From the NCBI RefSeq assembly GCF_029227915.1, contig NC_079875.1, forward strand, positions 23,059,001 to 23,123,000: a stretch of 64,000 nt of DNA, in the 5' to 3' direction. The translations under genes and the position numbers were made by a program. The notes beneath the pieces were generated by a model that saw only the letters and a list, made by a program, of their open reading frames with translations, did no database searches and was not told where the DNA came from. This document shows positions 45,369 through 56,899 of this stretch, one piece after another. Source of the DNA: Hydractinia symbiolongicarpus (taxonomy: Eukaryota; Cnidaria; Hydrozoa; Anthoathecata; Hydractiniidae). Positions within the stretch are counted from its first letter, which is position 1, and every line of letters starts with the position of its first letter.

Positions 45369-45575
45369 CTAACATGCGTGAAAATAAATTAGTGATTTGT
45401 TGATAAACGGCGGAACGAAAAGATAATTCACTAAAAACATGAGACAAGGGATGAATATTGCTTTTTTACGTAATCGTCGATCACTAAGGGGCAGGGAGAG
45501 ACCAATACCGGCTATAAAGGTCATGACTACTGCACTTCCAAAAATGTCGAATTTTCTTTGACAGCTGATACACAT
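45369..45575 (-). CDS. Small membrane protein near the Pol-3 outer end
   Basis: 68 residues with an N-terminal CISC and two hydrophobic segments (GSAVVMTFIAGIGLSL and FIPCLMFLVNYLFVPP) separated by a basic loop (SDRRLRKKA). Start context TTAAATAAAATG. It occupies the outermost position, where Pol-2 carries the KTQ-repeat gene. The spacer 45169-45368 shows nothing recognisable. Confidence 0.35.
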   Translation of the reverse strand: MCISCQRKFDIFGSAVVMTFIAGIGLSLPLSDRRLRKKAIFIPCLMFLVNYLFVPPFINKSLIYFHAC

Positions 45576-45579
45576 TTTA

Positions 45580-45670
45580 TTTAATAGAATTTTTCTATCT
45601 GTTCACCTTTTGGCTGCACGTGCGTTGATTATTAGCGGATATACAGAGAATTCCCCCTCTAGGTGTGCTA
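45580..45670. repeat. Possible terminal sequence of Pol-3 (or of another copy)
   Basis: Contains GTGCGTTGATTATTAG and GAATTCCCC, also seen as GTGCGCGTTGATTATTAG and GGAATTTCCC in the Pol-4 end at 50880-51010, same orientation. Two 18-bp copies of AGGGACTTTACCTTGAAC follow at 45700 and 45735. Confidence 0.35.
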
Positions 45671-45887
45671 GGACTCTTTTTACTTCTTTGATGTATACTA
45701 GGGACTTTACCTTGAACTAGATGACTCAGCACAGAGGGACTTTACCTTGAACATCATAGATAAACACCGCATGGTATTGGATGACGTTGATTTTTTGGGT
45801 TTGGCTGTGGTGCATACGCCTAAGAACTTGATGTGCGTGCGCGAGATGTGCATTGCGCCAGAAGGAACATTTCTCTATCTCTAATTG

Positions 45888-46010
45888 ATTAATGAAGAAA
45901 CTAATATGATAAGTGACTGGGAGGATATCAAGGATCAACTGAAAAAATCAAAACATTTGTGTCTATACGTAAGATTGGAGCATCCTAGAAGCTATAAAAT
46001 TCTCGAGTGA
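45888..46010 (+). pseudogene. Packaging ATPase C-terminal fragment
   Basis: NEETNMISDWEDIKDQLKKS and LCLYVRLEHPRSYKILE, ending TGA; matches the Pol-3 fragment at 22115-22392 and the end of the Pol-2 ATPase. No Walker motifs remain. Confidence 0.6.
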
Positions 46011-46039
46011 ACGATATTTTATGGATCGATTTGGTCCAC

Positions 46040-46220
46040 ACAATTTGTTTTTGCCGATTCCTTACCCATTGTGTCTGGGCAGCCTGTAGTTATTCAATAG
46101 CCTGATCATGCCTCTTGCGTTCTTCTTCACCATGTCCCGACAGCTTACTAAATAGAAAATTACTGCCGGAAAATGCCAGACCATTAATAGCCGTCCCTGC
46201 TATACTCCAATAATTGCCAT
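46040..46220 (-). pseudogene. 132-aa membrane protein fragment of Pol-4
   Basis: The sequence after AAATAAATG reads MAIIGV, then a stop, and in shifted frames an AGTAINGLAFSGSNFLFSKL-like block and the start of the charged helix, before similarity ends near 46040. Confidence 0.5.
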
Positions 46221-46352
46221 TTATTTATTTATACGTAACGGTTGCCTTTTCCAATAGCACTTGATGCACATTTTATTCTGCTGCCCATTGAACTTGAAAT
46301 TTTCCAGTGGTAAAGTGTGCCTACATTGCGTGCATGTCTTACTCTTTTCCAT
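46221..46352 (-). CDS. Small zinc-ribbon protein, 43 aa
   Basis: MEKSKTCTQCRHTLPLENFK followed by MCIKCYWKRQ: two CxxC pairs about 18 residues apart, like the N-terminal zinc ribbon of the Pol-1 HNH gene (CTKC..CIKC) and the CTNC of 3179-3391. Its TAA is directly followed by the ATG of the 132-aa fragment (TAAATG). Could be the surviving zinc half of an HNH gene. Confidence 0.5.
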   Translation of the reverse strand: MEKSKTCTQCRHTLPLENFKFNGQQNKMCIKCYWKRQPLRINK

Positions 46353-46439
46353 GTTCTTTTGTGTTGTGTTTGGCTATATAACAAACACAAATGTCGCTGG
46401 ACATTATTATTATTTATTTTTTCGGGACGATCGATGCCG

Positions 46440-46654
46440 GTATCCACCCTTTTTTCACTGCCATTTCATGGTTTGCTTTTCCTGCGGCGAAATACCCAGT
46501 TATTTTTAATACATCATGGTATCCATCTTCGCAGAAGGCTGCCCTATCCCTAAAAATTTCTTGCCTGCAAATGCATATGCTATCCAATGTCTACTACGGT
46601 CTCGTATAACATATCAATTATTTCTTTTTCCTGGGGCGTTATGTTCGAACTCAT
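46440..46654 (-). pseudogene. MSSN small protein of Pol-4, broken
   Basis: MSSNITPQEKEIIDMLYETV after AAATAAATG, then a TAG and frame changes; a downstream part reads GYFAAGKANHEMAVKKGWIP-like sequence. Same neighbours as in Pol-1 and Pol-2. Confidence 0.55.
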
Positions 46655-46666
46655 TTATTTATATGG

Positions 46667-47029
46667 TTAATGCATTATAAAAACAACAATTTTTTGATGT
46701 TGAACTCTTTTGTTAGGGCAGTCTGTGACTTCAACAGGTTGCTCTGATGATTTTTCAGGCTGATTCTGCTGCTGTTTTTTGAAAAAATTATAATAGACGG
46801 CACCAACGCCTACTATCACAATACCAACCGTTACTGTCGTTCCTCCTAGAACTGCGGTAGTAATGGACCCAGTACTTATTAAACTACTTGACGAAGTACT
46901 ATTCTCTACTTGATCCTTGTTCTTATGCAAATTCTCCTTGTTCTTGCGGTTCCATTTGGAAAGTTTCTTACCCACAGCAACACGACCTTCATTTTTCTGC
47001 TTAATAATTTGTTTTGGTTCCTCGCTCAT
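46667..47029 (-). CDS. Ser-rich single-pass membrane protein of Pol-4, 120 aa
   Basis: Intact. Start after TATAAAATAAATG: basic N-terminus (KQKNEGRVAVGKKLSKWNRK), Ser-rich linker, a long Val/Ile/Gly hydrophobic segment (VTVGIVIVGVGAVYYNFF), then a Gln/Pro-rich cytosolic-type tail. It starts 6 nt after the truncated type-2 PolB stop. The tail (KKQQQNQPEKSSEQPVEV) is nearly that of Pol-5 (from 63884 in another frame), so Pol-4's left part belongs to the Pol-5 lineage. Confidence 0.65.
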   Translation of the reverse strand: MSEEPKQIIKQKNEGRVAVGKKLSKWNRKNKENLHKNKDQVENSTSSSSLISTGSITTAVLGGTTVTVGIVIVGVGAVYYNFFKKQQQNQPEKSSEQPVEVTDCPNKRVQHQKIVVFIMH

Positions 47030-47034
47030 TTATT

Positions 47035-47475
47035 TTATAGAAGATGTACCACATAGTATACGGATAAACCTAAATTCTGCTGCTCATACATTACAATCCC
47101 TTGCCTATGTATTCTAAAGCCAGTATTTCGCGCCTTATCAAGGCCATTTTGCGATGCATTCATATAACGCCTCCAATGAAGGTCATTTTGTACTTTTGAC
47201 ATTCCTTTACAGCTATACTTTGTACAATTTTTTCCACTGCAGAAGTAACATTTTGCATTCAACGCAATCATTTTCGTACTAATAAATTCAGCCTTAAAAA
47301 GTCCTGGCGCTCGCTTCGAGTATTTATCAGTCACGAAACAGTTTTTTACATCTTCATCGTACTTCTCAATTAACTCAGGTCGAACGACATCATACAGATT
47401 TACACCAGAGATTGCAAAATATGCACTGTCATACATGTATTCAAAGGTTGGGTTGTACTCCTCTTGTACCCTCAA
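47035..47475 (-). pseudogene. Type-2 PolB C-terminal part joined to type-1 PolB
   Basis: FEYMYDSAYFAISGVNLYDV corresponds to the Pol-5 motif C region (YMDTDSAYLAISGENL), with the two catalytic-motif residues T and D lost. Then RPELIEKYDEDVKNCFVTDK, GLFKAEFISTKMIALNAKCY, KYSCKGMSKVQNDLHWRRYM and TGFRIHRQGIVMYEQQNLGL, the usual end of this polymerase type. Immediately upstream (47476 onward) the sequence is type-1 PolB, so this is a recombination or deletion joint. Confidence 0.75.
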
Positions 47476-48531
47476 ACATCAATAGCATGTCTGGATCTGT
47501 AAGGAGCTCTAACCTTTACCCGTAAATTTCAAGGCTGCATTCCATGCCAAGCCGGGTGCGCTGTAGAAGTGTGCAGGGTCAAGACTGTAGTTGTCCAAGC
47601 AGGCGCCTCGAAACGTCTTGAAGACGCTGGCTAATAGCAGTACGTCTATGGTCAGGTAGATGTCATGGTAATCCCCCATAGTGACTTTATCACCCTCCGG
47701 GGTAATGACATCACATACCTCTTTTGCGTATGCATAGTCATTGTAGCTTATCCCCATCATCACATTGTAGCTTATCCCCATCATAAGTTTACTGTAGAAC
47801 GCCTTCTTGGGGGGTAGCTCCAACTCTTCGAATCGCTGCCATCCATCCATGGATTCATAGGGGTACACGCCCTTTCTCAGCATCAGCCTGAAGACATCAT
47901 CCTTGTGGATAAATTTAACCATGGATGGCACATTCGTCTTCACCTGATTCCGGTTGAGTTGCTTGGTGGTATTCGAATAGCAATTTTTACACCAAGAGCT
48001 TGCCATGTATTCGGCTTCTATGCCCCAGAATTCAAGGCAGGTATCTGCACACTGCTTACATTTCATATGGGCAGTGTTTGTACCAATGAGATTGCTTGCC
48101 AATTTATCCATTGAGGGTGCCATAAGTCGACAGCTATCGATAAACCTAATCTCAATCTTTTTGTACTTCTCGCCGTTACCATATCCCATACCTCCGAGGG
48201 GTACCTAATTTTCACGTTGAAAGAGATGTACTTCTCGGTGTTTTCGGCTATGCAACCGATGTCCTGCATGTTTTACTTCTCACCCAGTTCCCGGATAAAC
48301 AGGTGTGCGTCGTATCCCGAGAGATTATGGAATATGATGGGAATATGGCTGGGTATCTTATTCTTCAAATTACAGCTGTTATGAGCGGCACCCCTGTACG
48401 GCCCTGTATAGTGACAATGGTCCCGAACTTTTGCGGTTTTTCTCACAGTCATCTAAGGGCTTTAAACAGACATGGCATTTCGATGCCTCGTTATGTTCTC
48501 TTTTTAGGACCTCTGTTAGGGGCAGCAATAT

Positions 48532-48630
48532 GTGCGGCAATATGTTAGTGATGAACTCAAATATTTTATCCGGATGGTGTGTATACATATAGGTGAATAT
48601 TTATCATAGCACATCCGTATTTCATTCAAC
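48532..48630 (+). repeat. Direct copy of the palindrome spacer
   Basis: GCGGCAATATGTTAGTGATG and following, repeated at 48802-48900 with only a few changes; offset 270 bp. Confidence 0.8.
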
Positions 48631-49114
48631 AGAGAATGCTTCACCCCGATCAGACCTCTGATCATGACGGGCGAGTATAATGCGTGTAAGTCATATTGAA
48701 GAAGAACTACTTTGTTCATCACTAACATACTGCCAAGCAGTGAGCGGGATTCGATCCGCGGTCCCCAGAACTGGGAGCCGCAGACGAACCCACTACACTA
48801 CGTGCGGCAATATGTTAGTGATGAACTCAGATAGTTTATCCGGATGGTGTGTATACATATAGGTGAATATTTATCATAGCACATCCGTATTTCATTCATT
48901 AGTGTAGTGGGTTCGTCTGCGGCTCCCAGTTCTAAGACCGCGGATCGAATCCCGCTCACTGCTTGGCAGTATGTTAGTGATGAACCAAGTAGTTCTTCTT
49001 CAATATGACTTACACGCATTATACTCGCCCGTCATGATCAGAGGTTTCATCGGGGTGAAGCATTCTCTGTTGAGAATGAAATACGGATGTGCTATGATAA
49101 ATATTCACCTATAT
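48588..49114. repeat. Palindrome of two tRNA-derived SINE-like units
   Basis: Left arm 48588-48800 is the reverse complement of right arm 48900-49114, separated by about 99 bp. Each unit contains an A-box-like TAGTGTAGTGG (48900-48910 on +) and a B-box-like GGATCGAATCC (48942-48952), spacing as in tRNA genes; the acceptor stem is not formed, so it is a tRNA-derived repeat rather than a working tRNA. It sits within the Pol-4 polymerase. Confidence 0.65.
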
Positions 49115-50879
49115 GGCATATATAGTTTGGTCAGGAGTATGTATGAGAGGTGTTGTATGCTTTGTGGGTCTTGTGTTGGCTACCCTGCCATAGAGTCCCA
49201 TAACCGTGCGCTTTAAGGCCTCATAGGTCCCTCTGACCCCCTCCTTTATGGGTTTGCGGACAGTATGCCAGTTATACCATTCCTTAATTCCATCCATTAC
49301 AATCGGACGATTTTTGAACATCTCCTGGGCCTTAAATATGTCTCCTCCGGCATTGTTAGTAGGGTTACAGGGCTGACCGGCTTTCGTTTTCCGGACTTTT
49401 TGGGTGGTCTCTGTGGTATGTCTTCCACAGGTATCAAAGGACTCTCGAAATCAATATCAAGGGTATCTTGAATTGTTTCTGGCCATCCCTATAATATAAC
49501 CATTTTTCAGCCTTGTAATTTTAACAGCCTCGTGGTCTATGCAATGCCTATAATGCCTATCCCTCGATTCAATTGTAGGAAAAGCCTGTAGACAGTTTGG
49601 GCAGAAGTGTATTTTTGCAGTATTTTTTGAGTTCTCAATACCCAGAAAGCCTCGATAAACTTTTGATGGACGTATAGTGGTTCTTCTTGCCATCGGTGAT
49701 GTATAGTAGATTTACCTGCTTGCCACGCCCGTTATGCGCCGATCGACGTAAGATATTTATCCTCTTTCCATCTATATAGAGAAAATTTACCGCAATCTTC
49801 TTGTTGTTATTCTCGAACTTTGATATATCCTTGATGCTTGTAGGGAACTCTATGCCATCCCAATTATAAAGGCCTATGTATGGTTTCATCTGGTAAATTC
49901 TATTTGGGTTCTTTACTATCTCCTCATGATGGAGCGATGCTATAATGGCCCATTTGAAACACTCCTCATCCTCATTTTTAGGATTAATAATTGCCTTCTT
50001 GGAGGCTATCCATTTAGGTGCCTTTATATATGATGAACCCCTTGTTAGTTTCAATTTATGAAAATCTACATCAAGGGGTAGTATTCGACCGATCGAGAAG
50101 TCAATTTTTGGGAATGCCGGATTCTCCACATGTGTTTTAACCTGGACAAACATCGTATCCAGAATGTCATCTACGTTGCTACCCTGGAATACCGAGGTCA
50201 TATTACAATGGAAGGACTTATTCGCCTCCTCACACTCTTTTGTCCCCTCTATTGGCTTCTCCCAATGTATCCATAGCGAAAGCTGTATCTTTGCCGACCC
50301 CATATTTTTTAACTAACCCCTCAACCAAAGTTTTCACGTTGGGTCGCACCATCCCGATATACCCGTCAACGTCGGCACCTCCTATACCAGGAATTCGGAA
50401 ACTCCGGAAAGTTCTATGAAGAGCATGTTTATGCTCCTGAGGCGTGAAATCTTGCCCTGGCTGTTCATGTAGATAGTCCTCGTTGGCCTCCTGTTCAACT
50501 TCATCATGTAGTGTAGGTCTTGTATTTGCTACCCTGTGATAAAGCTCCATCACCCCGCGTTTGAATTTTGTAAAATTACTCATGACTCCTTCTTTTATAG
50601 GCTTTGGGATGGCATCAACAAGCCAGTTATACCATTCCTGCATCTTGGATTTCACGATCGTTCGATTTTTCGATAGCTCCTGCCTCTCAAATATATCCAT
50701 GGCCTCCGGTGTTGGAGTAGGGTTACGGTGGCCTCTTTGGTACATCCAATAAGCTAATTAATTCAGCCTTACGTAACTTATAATACCCTGTTAAACCACG
50801 ACCTTTTGCAATATTACGTAATTGTTTGACAGTGTATGATTCCATTCTCTGTTTATTATAGAATTTTTGCATTGTAGGA

Positions 50880-51010
50880 GGATTTTATTCTGCTCGAAAA
50901 CTAACACAGTTACTTCACTTGGGGAATTTCCCTGAAATTCATTTGCTGTATGATAGGGAATTTCCCCTGAGATGTGCGCGTTGATTATTAGGGAATTGTG
51001 CTAGAAAATA
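50880..51010. repeat. Pol-4 terminal region
   Basis: Lies outside the PolB start, where Pol-2 has its terminal repeat. Two copies of GGGAATTTCCC-type words (near 50925 and 50957) and GTGCGCGTTGATTATTAGGG; related to 45580-45670. Exact end not defined. Confidence 0.4.
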
Positions 51011-52838
51011 TTGGACCTCTTATTCTACATGATGTCATATGAATATTAGGTCTTATGTAGATTAAAATGGAATGGTCTTGGATGGTGCGGTGAGTATTAG
51101 GGATTGTCGGTGACTTTGCTGGGGGTTCCTATGGGTTGCTTTGACGTCACTGTTGTACGCGCACGCGACTGTGCCAGTACAGACAAATTCCTATCTCTGA
51201 GAATATAAAATTGCGTGGGTGAGTTGCAGTCTGCAGTTTTAAATTCGTTACTCTCAAGTTAGGAACAGAAAAGAATCATGACCGATGGTTGTCGCACAAA
51301 GAACACGTCAGAGAACCCAAAATCTTGGTTAATCAAAATTATTATGGATACTATATTTCGCTTTGTACAAGAAAAACAACGCTGCTGAATAAAATAATTA
51401 GATCCAAGAAATTGAAATGGAAAAGTATACATTTTTTTTATCGTGGTGCAGAAAATTCGGGTTGAATTAGCCGAAATTTAAGAAATATGCTGAGTCAGTG
51501 GTATGCCAATCTCATTTTCACAGACACTCTCTAATATTTTTTTAAAACCCTACATTTGTGTGTTTTGTACATTATAAACAGTTCAAATAGTGTTGCCCTT
51601 TGTTCCTAACGCCCACTTATCCAGGGCGTTAACAGTTTCATGAACGTACTACCATTTACGTCCCATAGCTTTTTTAATTAAATTTTTTTAAAACTTTTTG
51701 TCTGTTTGGTGCATGGCTAATTTCCGGAAGGGCTAAACATCAAAAATATGTATCATTCAAAATATCAAAGTAATTATTAATTTGATTATTTTTTAAGCAA
51801 CTTTGGAATTTATTAAAAAATTCTGATGTTAGTAAAAATAATTGGTGACAGAAGGTTTTTATATATGTACTAAGCTTTTGACTAACAATGAAAAAGAGAA
51901 GATATGGTTGATGGGATTTTTTTTTCAGGGAATCCACTCCCCCTCATACCTCAGTCCGAATAACGTAAACACTTTATACATGCCTGTTGTCTCAAAGAAA
52001 AAAGAAAAATTAGTAAAAGAAAAAATTGACAAGACATATCGAGATTTGCTTAATACATGTAATTTTTTAATTAACGAAAGTAGTACTGTTATTTGACATG
52101 TTATAAAATTTGAAAACTTTGTCATGCTAGATTACTAATTCTGATTCTTATCTCTTCAAACCTGTGACTATGACATGTAAAAATAAGTTTAGTCTTTTTA
52201 GGATTTAAAATACGCCTCAAAGCTACATTAGAACACGCGACATAGTACTAGCCACAGTGGAATTCATTAGTTTGGATAAAAAGAACTTTGGACTATCAGG
52301 TCTGGCGAAGCAAACAAATGACGTTATTTTCGTCAGCTTCCTTGGAGTTTCTTAATAAGATCAATTATAGATAAGTCCTTATTATATTAACAACAATGCT
52401 TGTATTTTTATATCATTTGTATTGTCCTACTATTAAATCACCGAAGCATGCGTAAGCAGGGTTGTTGCTCTTCTCCTTTGAGCGTATATTTCCACTTTTT
52501 TTAATTAAACTATATTTGGAATGTTTGCGTTTTTTTATAGTTAATTTTATATTAGAGATTTTGAAACAACTCCGTCTTCAAGACTTTAGATTTTTATGCT
52601 GCTTCATCCTAATGCAAAAACTAAAAAGTCTTGGGGACGAGGTTTGCTTTGACAATTAGAAATTAGCAATTACTGTAACACTTTAACGCAGAGTTTAATT
52701 TTTCAAGCACTTAGAACTTTTTATAATTTGGTTAGCATGTATGTACCATGGGGAAGAGCTCAAGTAAGCAATATCCGGCTCTACACAAAAGTAATGTTAG
52801 TTACAAAACAAAGATCAGAGAGGAGAAGTATAGAGAAT

Positions 52839-53054
52839 ATGGAAGTATTAATTGTTGCTGCTGTTTGTTGTGCAAGTTCTGTCGCCGCTTTATATGGTGT
52901 GAGCGCGAAAATTGTTCTGGAGAAAACGAGAGAAAGATTTAACACATTTTTAAAACCCCACTCAAAGAAAAGGGACGGCCCCTCTCAAGAGAAGCAGGAA
53001 AAAATCATGAAAAAAAGCATAGGAGAAGATTTGAAGTTCCATTATGTATTATAA
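52839..53054 (+). CDS. Possible small membrane protein
   Basis: 71 residues: a hydrophobic N-terminus (VLIVAAVCCASSVAALYGVS), then a strongly charged region (KKRDGPSQEKQEKIMKKS). Richer in G+C than its surroundings and with a helix-anchor pattern, but no second copy or known relative. Could be an exon of a host gene. Confidence 0.2.
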   Translation: MEVLIVAAVCCASSVAALYGVSAKIVLEKTRERFNTFLKPHSKKRDGPSQEKQEKIMKKSIGEDLKFHYVL

Positions 53055-55747
53055 AACGTTATATATATTTTCTTTCGTAGCTTATAGTTTATTTTAACAT
53101 ATCGACATACTGGAGTACAAAATTAACTTTATACGTAAAGAACAAAAAACTTAGAACCACCTACTCTAAACCCATCTACACAAGGAAAATGAACAACGGT
53201 GCCTCTGCCACAGCGAATCTACTAAATTAACAAAGAATCAGGGAGAAAAAGCTATATTCTGGCTGTTACACTACACCGTTTCTGGATAGCGTAATGCCGT
53301 TGCGACGTAAATCACCGTAATTGGGCGTTTGTGAGGATTGATTATTTAAAAGTAATATTAATTTGTGGTGGCTAAAATAGATGATTTTTAAGTTAGGTAT
53401 CTGTTTTAAACACATTTTAAACGTCCAACCATGTCTATGTCTTGTACTTATACTGTTTTGCTGAAAACATAAATTTTTATCTTAACTTGCAAAACTCCTT
53501 TTAAAAAGACTCGCTTTAATTAAACGAAATTATTTTTTTTGTTTCAGCTCTGCATAATCCATGTTGCCTTATAAAAAAACTTACATTTCCATACTTTTTA
53601 TCGTACTTTTCATTTTAATCAAGCCCTTTCTTAGTGAGAAAAGGGAAGGAAAAAAATTGGATAGAAAGATATTTTTTGTATCCTACTAGAAAGAATCAAA
53701 CTTAGATAAAATGTAACGCTAGCCTCCCCTAGATCTTTACTTCTGTTGATTTTTTTACATTTTAAAGCCACAGCAAAGTAGTTAACTTGATTTTTCATAA
53801 ACCATAATTTTTTTGTTTTGTATGTTAAAATTGTTTCTATCTTATGTAGTTAATTATATGTAATGTTATAAAAATTAAGTGCTTTTACCATTTCTTTCCT
53901 TGTTTGAGAAAACAACTAAATATATGAGACATCCTCGAGAAATTTCTTGAGGTTGTCTGACATGTTTTTGCATGGTGGGATAACAAGTTATACGTGAGAG
54001 AAAGAACGTAATACAGAGTATTTTCACCAGTGCAACATACGGTTGATGTTAAATTTAGTGCTCTTTAATCATTAAGCCCTCCTCTCTTTCTACCACTACT
54101 AAAAAATTTGCCATAATCATTTCTCTAGATTTAGTTACCCCGAGCGTTTACATAATCGAGTTTTGATATGGAAACAGTTGCTTATTTCAGTTGACAATTT
54201 GATGATAATACCGACTTCTAAAGTAAGTTTTTCTTTTGCCACTAGGGTTTGTTGCCCATCTTAGCTGTTACAAGGGAGTGACCAACATTGACCCTAGTCA
54301 CGTGATATAAAAAGGCACAGATATACTAGGCATTTTTGAAATTCTTAAGCAAATGAGATGAAAATTTGACGTTCACCGCAAAAGCTAAATTTTAGGATGG
54401 CGGGCGAAAAAAGACACGAAGTTGTTGAAGAAACTTTTAATTATTTTATGTGAAAGGTAACTTAATGATACTGATTTCATTTGACCTTGCTCCAAGATTT
54501 GACTTAGTTGAATTGTTAAGTAAAGGTAAAAAAAAACTGGCTGGCTGAGCCAGCAAGATATCTGAGACAGCTTGACCACATATTTACAAACGACATTTTC
54601 AATGCATAATTTCTAGGTGGGTGATTTTTCCTAACGTCAACAATTCTCCCATTCCCTAAATCGAAACTAATGAAAGGTTACATCTAGTTATATTCAAGTT
54701 AATGTATTTATTGTTTCGCGAAAGAGACATAAACCAATTAACTTTTCATATCGACTTGTAACTGCTTAATTGAGATTATTGAAAGTCATATAATATTGGA
54801 TATCTGCAAGCAATGCAAAACTATAATGCGCTGAATAATCATATCCCAGGATGATGATAAAGTTTGTATATTATAATACCCGTATACGTCTTGTCTGTCA
54901 CGCAATATGGTAACCGCAGTAGCGAGACACACGAAATGTGGTAAATAAAGGACGGGCGAACACGTGGATTTATTAACGGGCCACCGACTAGTGTGATATG
55001 AATAATGTCGAAAAGGTGACGACACACAGAAAGGGCACAATATGGTTTATCTGCACTACTACATTCAGTATACAACAATGCGTTTCCTAGGCCTATCTCC
55101 AGAAAGTCACAAAAATATATAGGCAATATATTAATATTTTATGCTCCGAAACTCACAAAATATATAAGTTATGTAGAAATATTTTATGCTCATTCTAACA
55201 GATTATTGTAAAACCACCGCATAATAATTTTCAGGTCAAGAATTTTTTTTGAAATTATTAGTTATTATGTTTTTTTTCATTTTGTTGGCCAACCTGTATA
55301 TGCATTTAGCAGGTGTTTGCAGCATCTACAACAAGACGTATGATATACGCAAACAACCTCGCGAATAAAGTTTACAAAAAGCTGTCTATCAAATTGGGAT
55401 TTTTGTTACGAAGTTAGACACGACATATTTTACTATTCAGATACGCAATAATGTTTGTTACACACTTATTTTTCAAAATTGATTTGTGAGACCTTCCTGA
55501 ACGGAAAATTCCTCGAACTTTTAATTTTCGATGGGTCCGTCTTGGGTGAACCGACTGACAAGAAGAAGAAAGACCACAAACCCACAAACCCCAAAATTTG
55601 CGAAATTCATTAATTCAGTTAATTCTGCCTACATTCACTTTTAAAAAGTTTGGTGGAAACACCTTTATTTACTAGTTAGTTAAACAAGTGTTTTGAACAC
55701 TTGTCTTATTTTTTTAAAAAAGTAAAAAGAAAAAAAAAGTAAAAATA

Positions 55748-55800
55748 GATACCAAGATGAGATTCGAACACACGACGACTCCCGTGTCGGTGCTCAGAGA
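55748..55800 (-). repeat. tRNA-like fragment (B box)
   Basis: On - it reads GTGTTCGAATCTC, a good B box, preceded by CACGGGAGTC like an anticodon/variable arm. No matching A box or acceptor stem; a tRNA-derived repeat remnant. Confidence 0.35.
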
Positions 55801-56205
55801 GGCAAAAATTTCCATTCTTGTAGGACACATTTGCGTTTTAATACAAGCTCACGAGCTTGTAATAAGTGCTCCACCAGGGTATGCGGAGCGATGTCATGAT
55901 AGCATTGCTTTCACGTTAAATATCTCAAGAACGAAGGCTCCCAAATATAAAAAAAATTATACAGTTATGCTGCGCATGCGCAAAACCTTCAACGACATTC
56001 GACAAAATCCTCGTTTCCAACCTCCTCCGCAGATACTCCTCAGCCACCTCTCCTAGAAAAGTCCCTAAAAAGCCTTGAGACGTAGAATACATCAAATGAG
56101 TAAAAAAACCTTGTTCACTTATGTCATCATGCTCAACTTGAGTAGAAATGGGGAACTCCCTACTCAAAGTTTTTTCCACTTCAGAAAAGATCTGAAAGTC
56201 CAAAA

Positions 56206-56899
56206 TCTATATAATAATACGCCAGTTCTGTCTGTCTGTCACTTTTGCCAAGTGGATTATATTCTTCACAATTTTCTGTAACAAAATCTACAAAACATCG
56301 CCTATAAAATTGTTCTGTAATTTACCAAACTTTACTGTTAAAATAGTATTGACGTCAAAGAAAAGTATATTAAATTAATGAAACCATTACAGTGCACTTA
56401 AAATTTTGAGGCCAAATAACTTGGAAACGAGGTGGTGACGTCAATGATTTTTCACCGCGTGGGTAACTAGGGATCACCTGGGACCAATTTGGGTAAGTCT
56501 CCCAAACCTGAGTCCCCACGGAATGATGACGTCATCAAAAAAACCTTTAGACCCTAATATATCTGCAACCGTTTGTCAACAATACATGATCCTATACATT
56601 TTTTTGATCAGCGTTTCAAGATCTATACGATGAAGGCAACAGATATACAAATTTCTAAAAAAAAATTTTTTATTTCGACGGGTCATTGCGACGTCAGCAA
56701 AATTTTTAAACCCTTATATTTCATTAACCGCTCATCAAAACCACACGAACATATACATTTTCTTGATCAGCAGTTTAAGCTCTACACAATAGAGGCAACG
56801 TGAAAACAAAGTTCTAACTTTTCTTTGTGGATGGGTTGATGACGTCATCAAAATTTTTATTCTGCCTCAGTGGATTTTTCCACGGACTTTATCGACTAG
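56206..56899 (+). mobile_element. Short non-autonomous Helitron
   Basis: 5' end TCTATATAATAATACGCC, typical Helitron TC start, preceded by A. 3' end CTAG at 56896-56899, followed by T, with hairpin GTGGA/TCCAC (56870-56883) and 12 nt between hairpin and CTAG. No coding capacity; 694 bp. The interior contains two related units of about 130 bp with TGACGTCATC and TTTTTAAACCCTTATAT words. Confidence 0.75.

Larger units (their letters stand above)
36802..45670. mobile_element. Pol-3, main segment
   Basis: Oriented opposite to Pol-2: BRO-like and YGYPFY genes on +, then integrase, 132-aa and capsid on -, membrane protein +, orphan -, penton-like and coiled-coil +, ssDNA-binding-like and zinc genes -. 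Reversed, this is the left-half order of Pol-2. The outer end near 45580-45670 is only guessed from a GGATATACAGAGAATTCCCC-like terminal sequence. Older than Pol-2, which interrupts it. Confidence 0.75.
47476..50845 (-). pseudogene. Type-1 PolB of Pol-4, interrupted
   Basis: Start MESYTVKQLRNIAKGRGLTG after TAATAAACAGAG, SAP-like, FERQEL, NYHW-type linker, SWIHWEKP-like region to 49635, and a zinc-finger-like FCPNCLQAF..HYRHC near 49590. After 49457 a second partial N-terminal copy (49440-49109) and the tRNA-derived palindrome intervene; 48530-47509 resumes with LLPLTEVLKREHNEASKCHV, the exonuclease region, DNYSLDPAHFYSAPGLAWNA and stops just before motif A. Exonuclease motif YADFES and palm motifs A-C are missing. 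Confidence 0.8.
45880..51010. mobile_element. Pol-4: rearranged Polinton
   Basis: From the right end: type-1 PolB on - (50845-47476) interrupted by a tRNA-derived palindrome, then the C-terminal part of a type-2 PolB, Ser-rich membrane protein, MSSN, zinc protein and 132-aa fragment on -, and an ATPase end on +. Anchor and MGNSLSK genes are absent. At least one large deletion or recombination formed it. Confidence 0.7.
51011..56205. other. AT-rich spacer without supported genes
   Basis: No homology-supported coding region. Two short candidates are listed separately (52839-53054 and 55748-55800). The rest shows A/T-rich sequence with scattered short repeats. Confidence 0.45.

Noticed and set aside
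45700-45752. Two 18-bp direct repeats as a target duplication
   Set aside because: Only 17 bp lie between them; too close to flank a mobile element.
48700-48960. A functional tRNA gene at the A/B boxes
   Set aside because: Acceptor and T stems do not pair properly; a tRNA-derived SINE fits better.
52728-53054. MGKSSSK start at 52748 as a myristoylated protein
   Set aside because: The frame quickly becomes a Cys run without a plausible fold, and no second copy exists.
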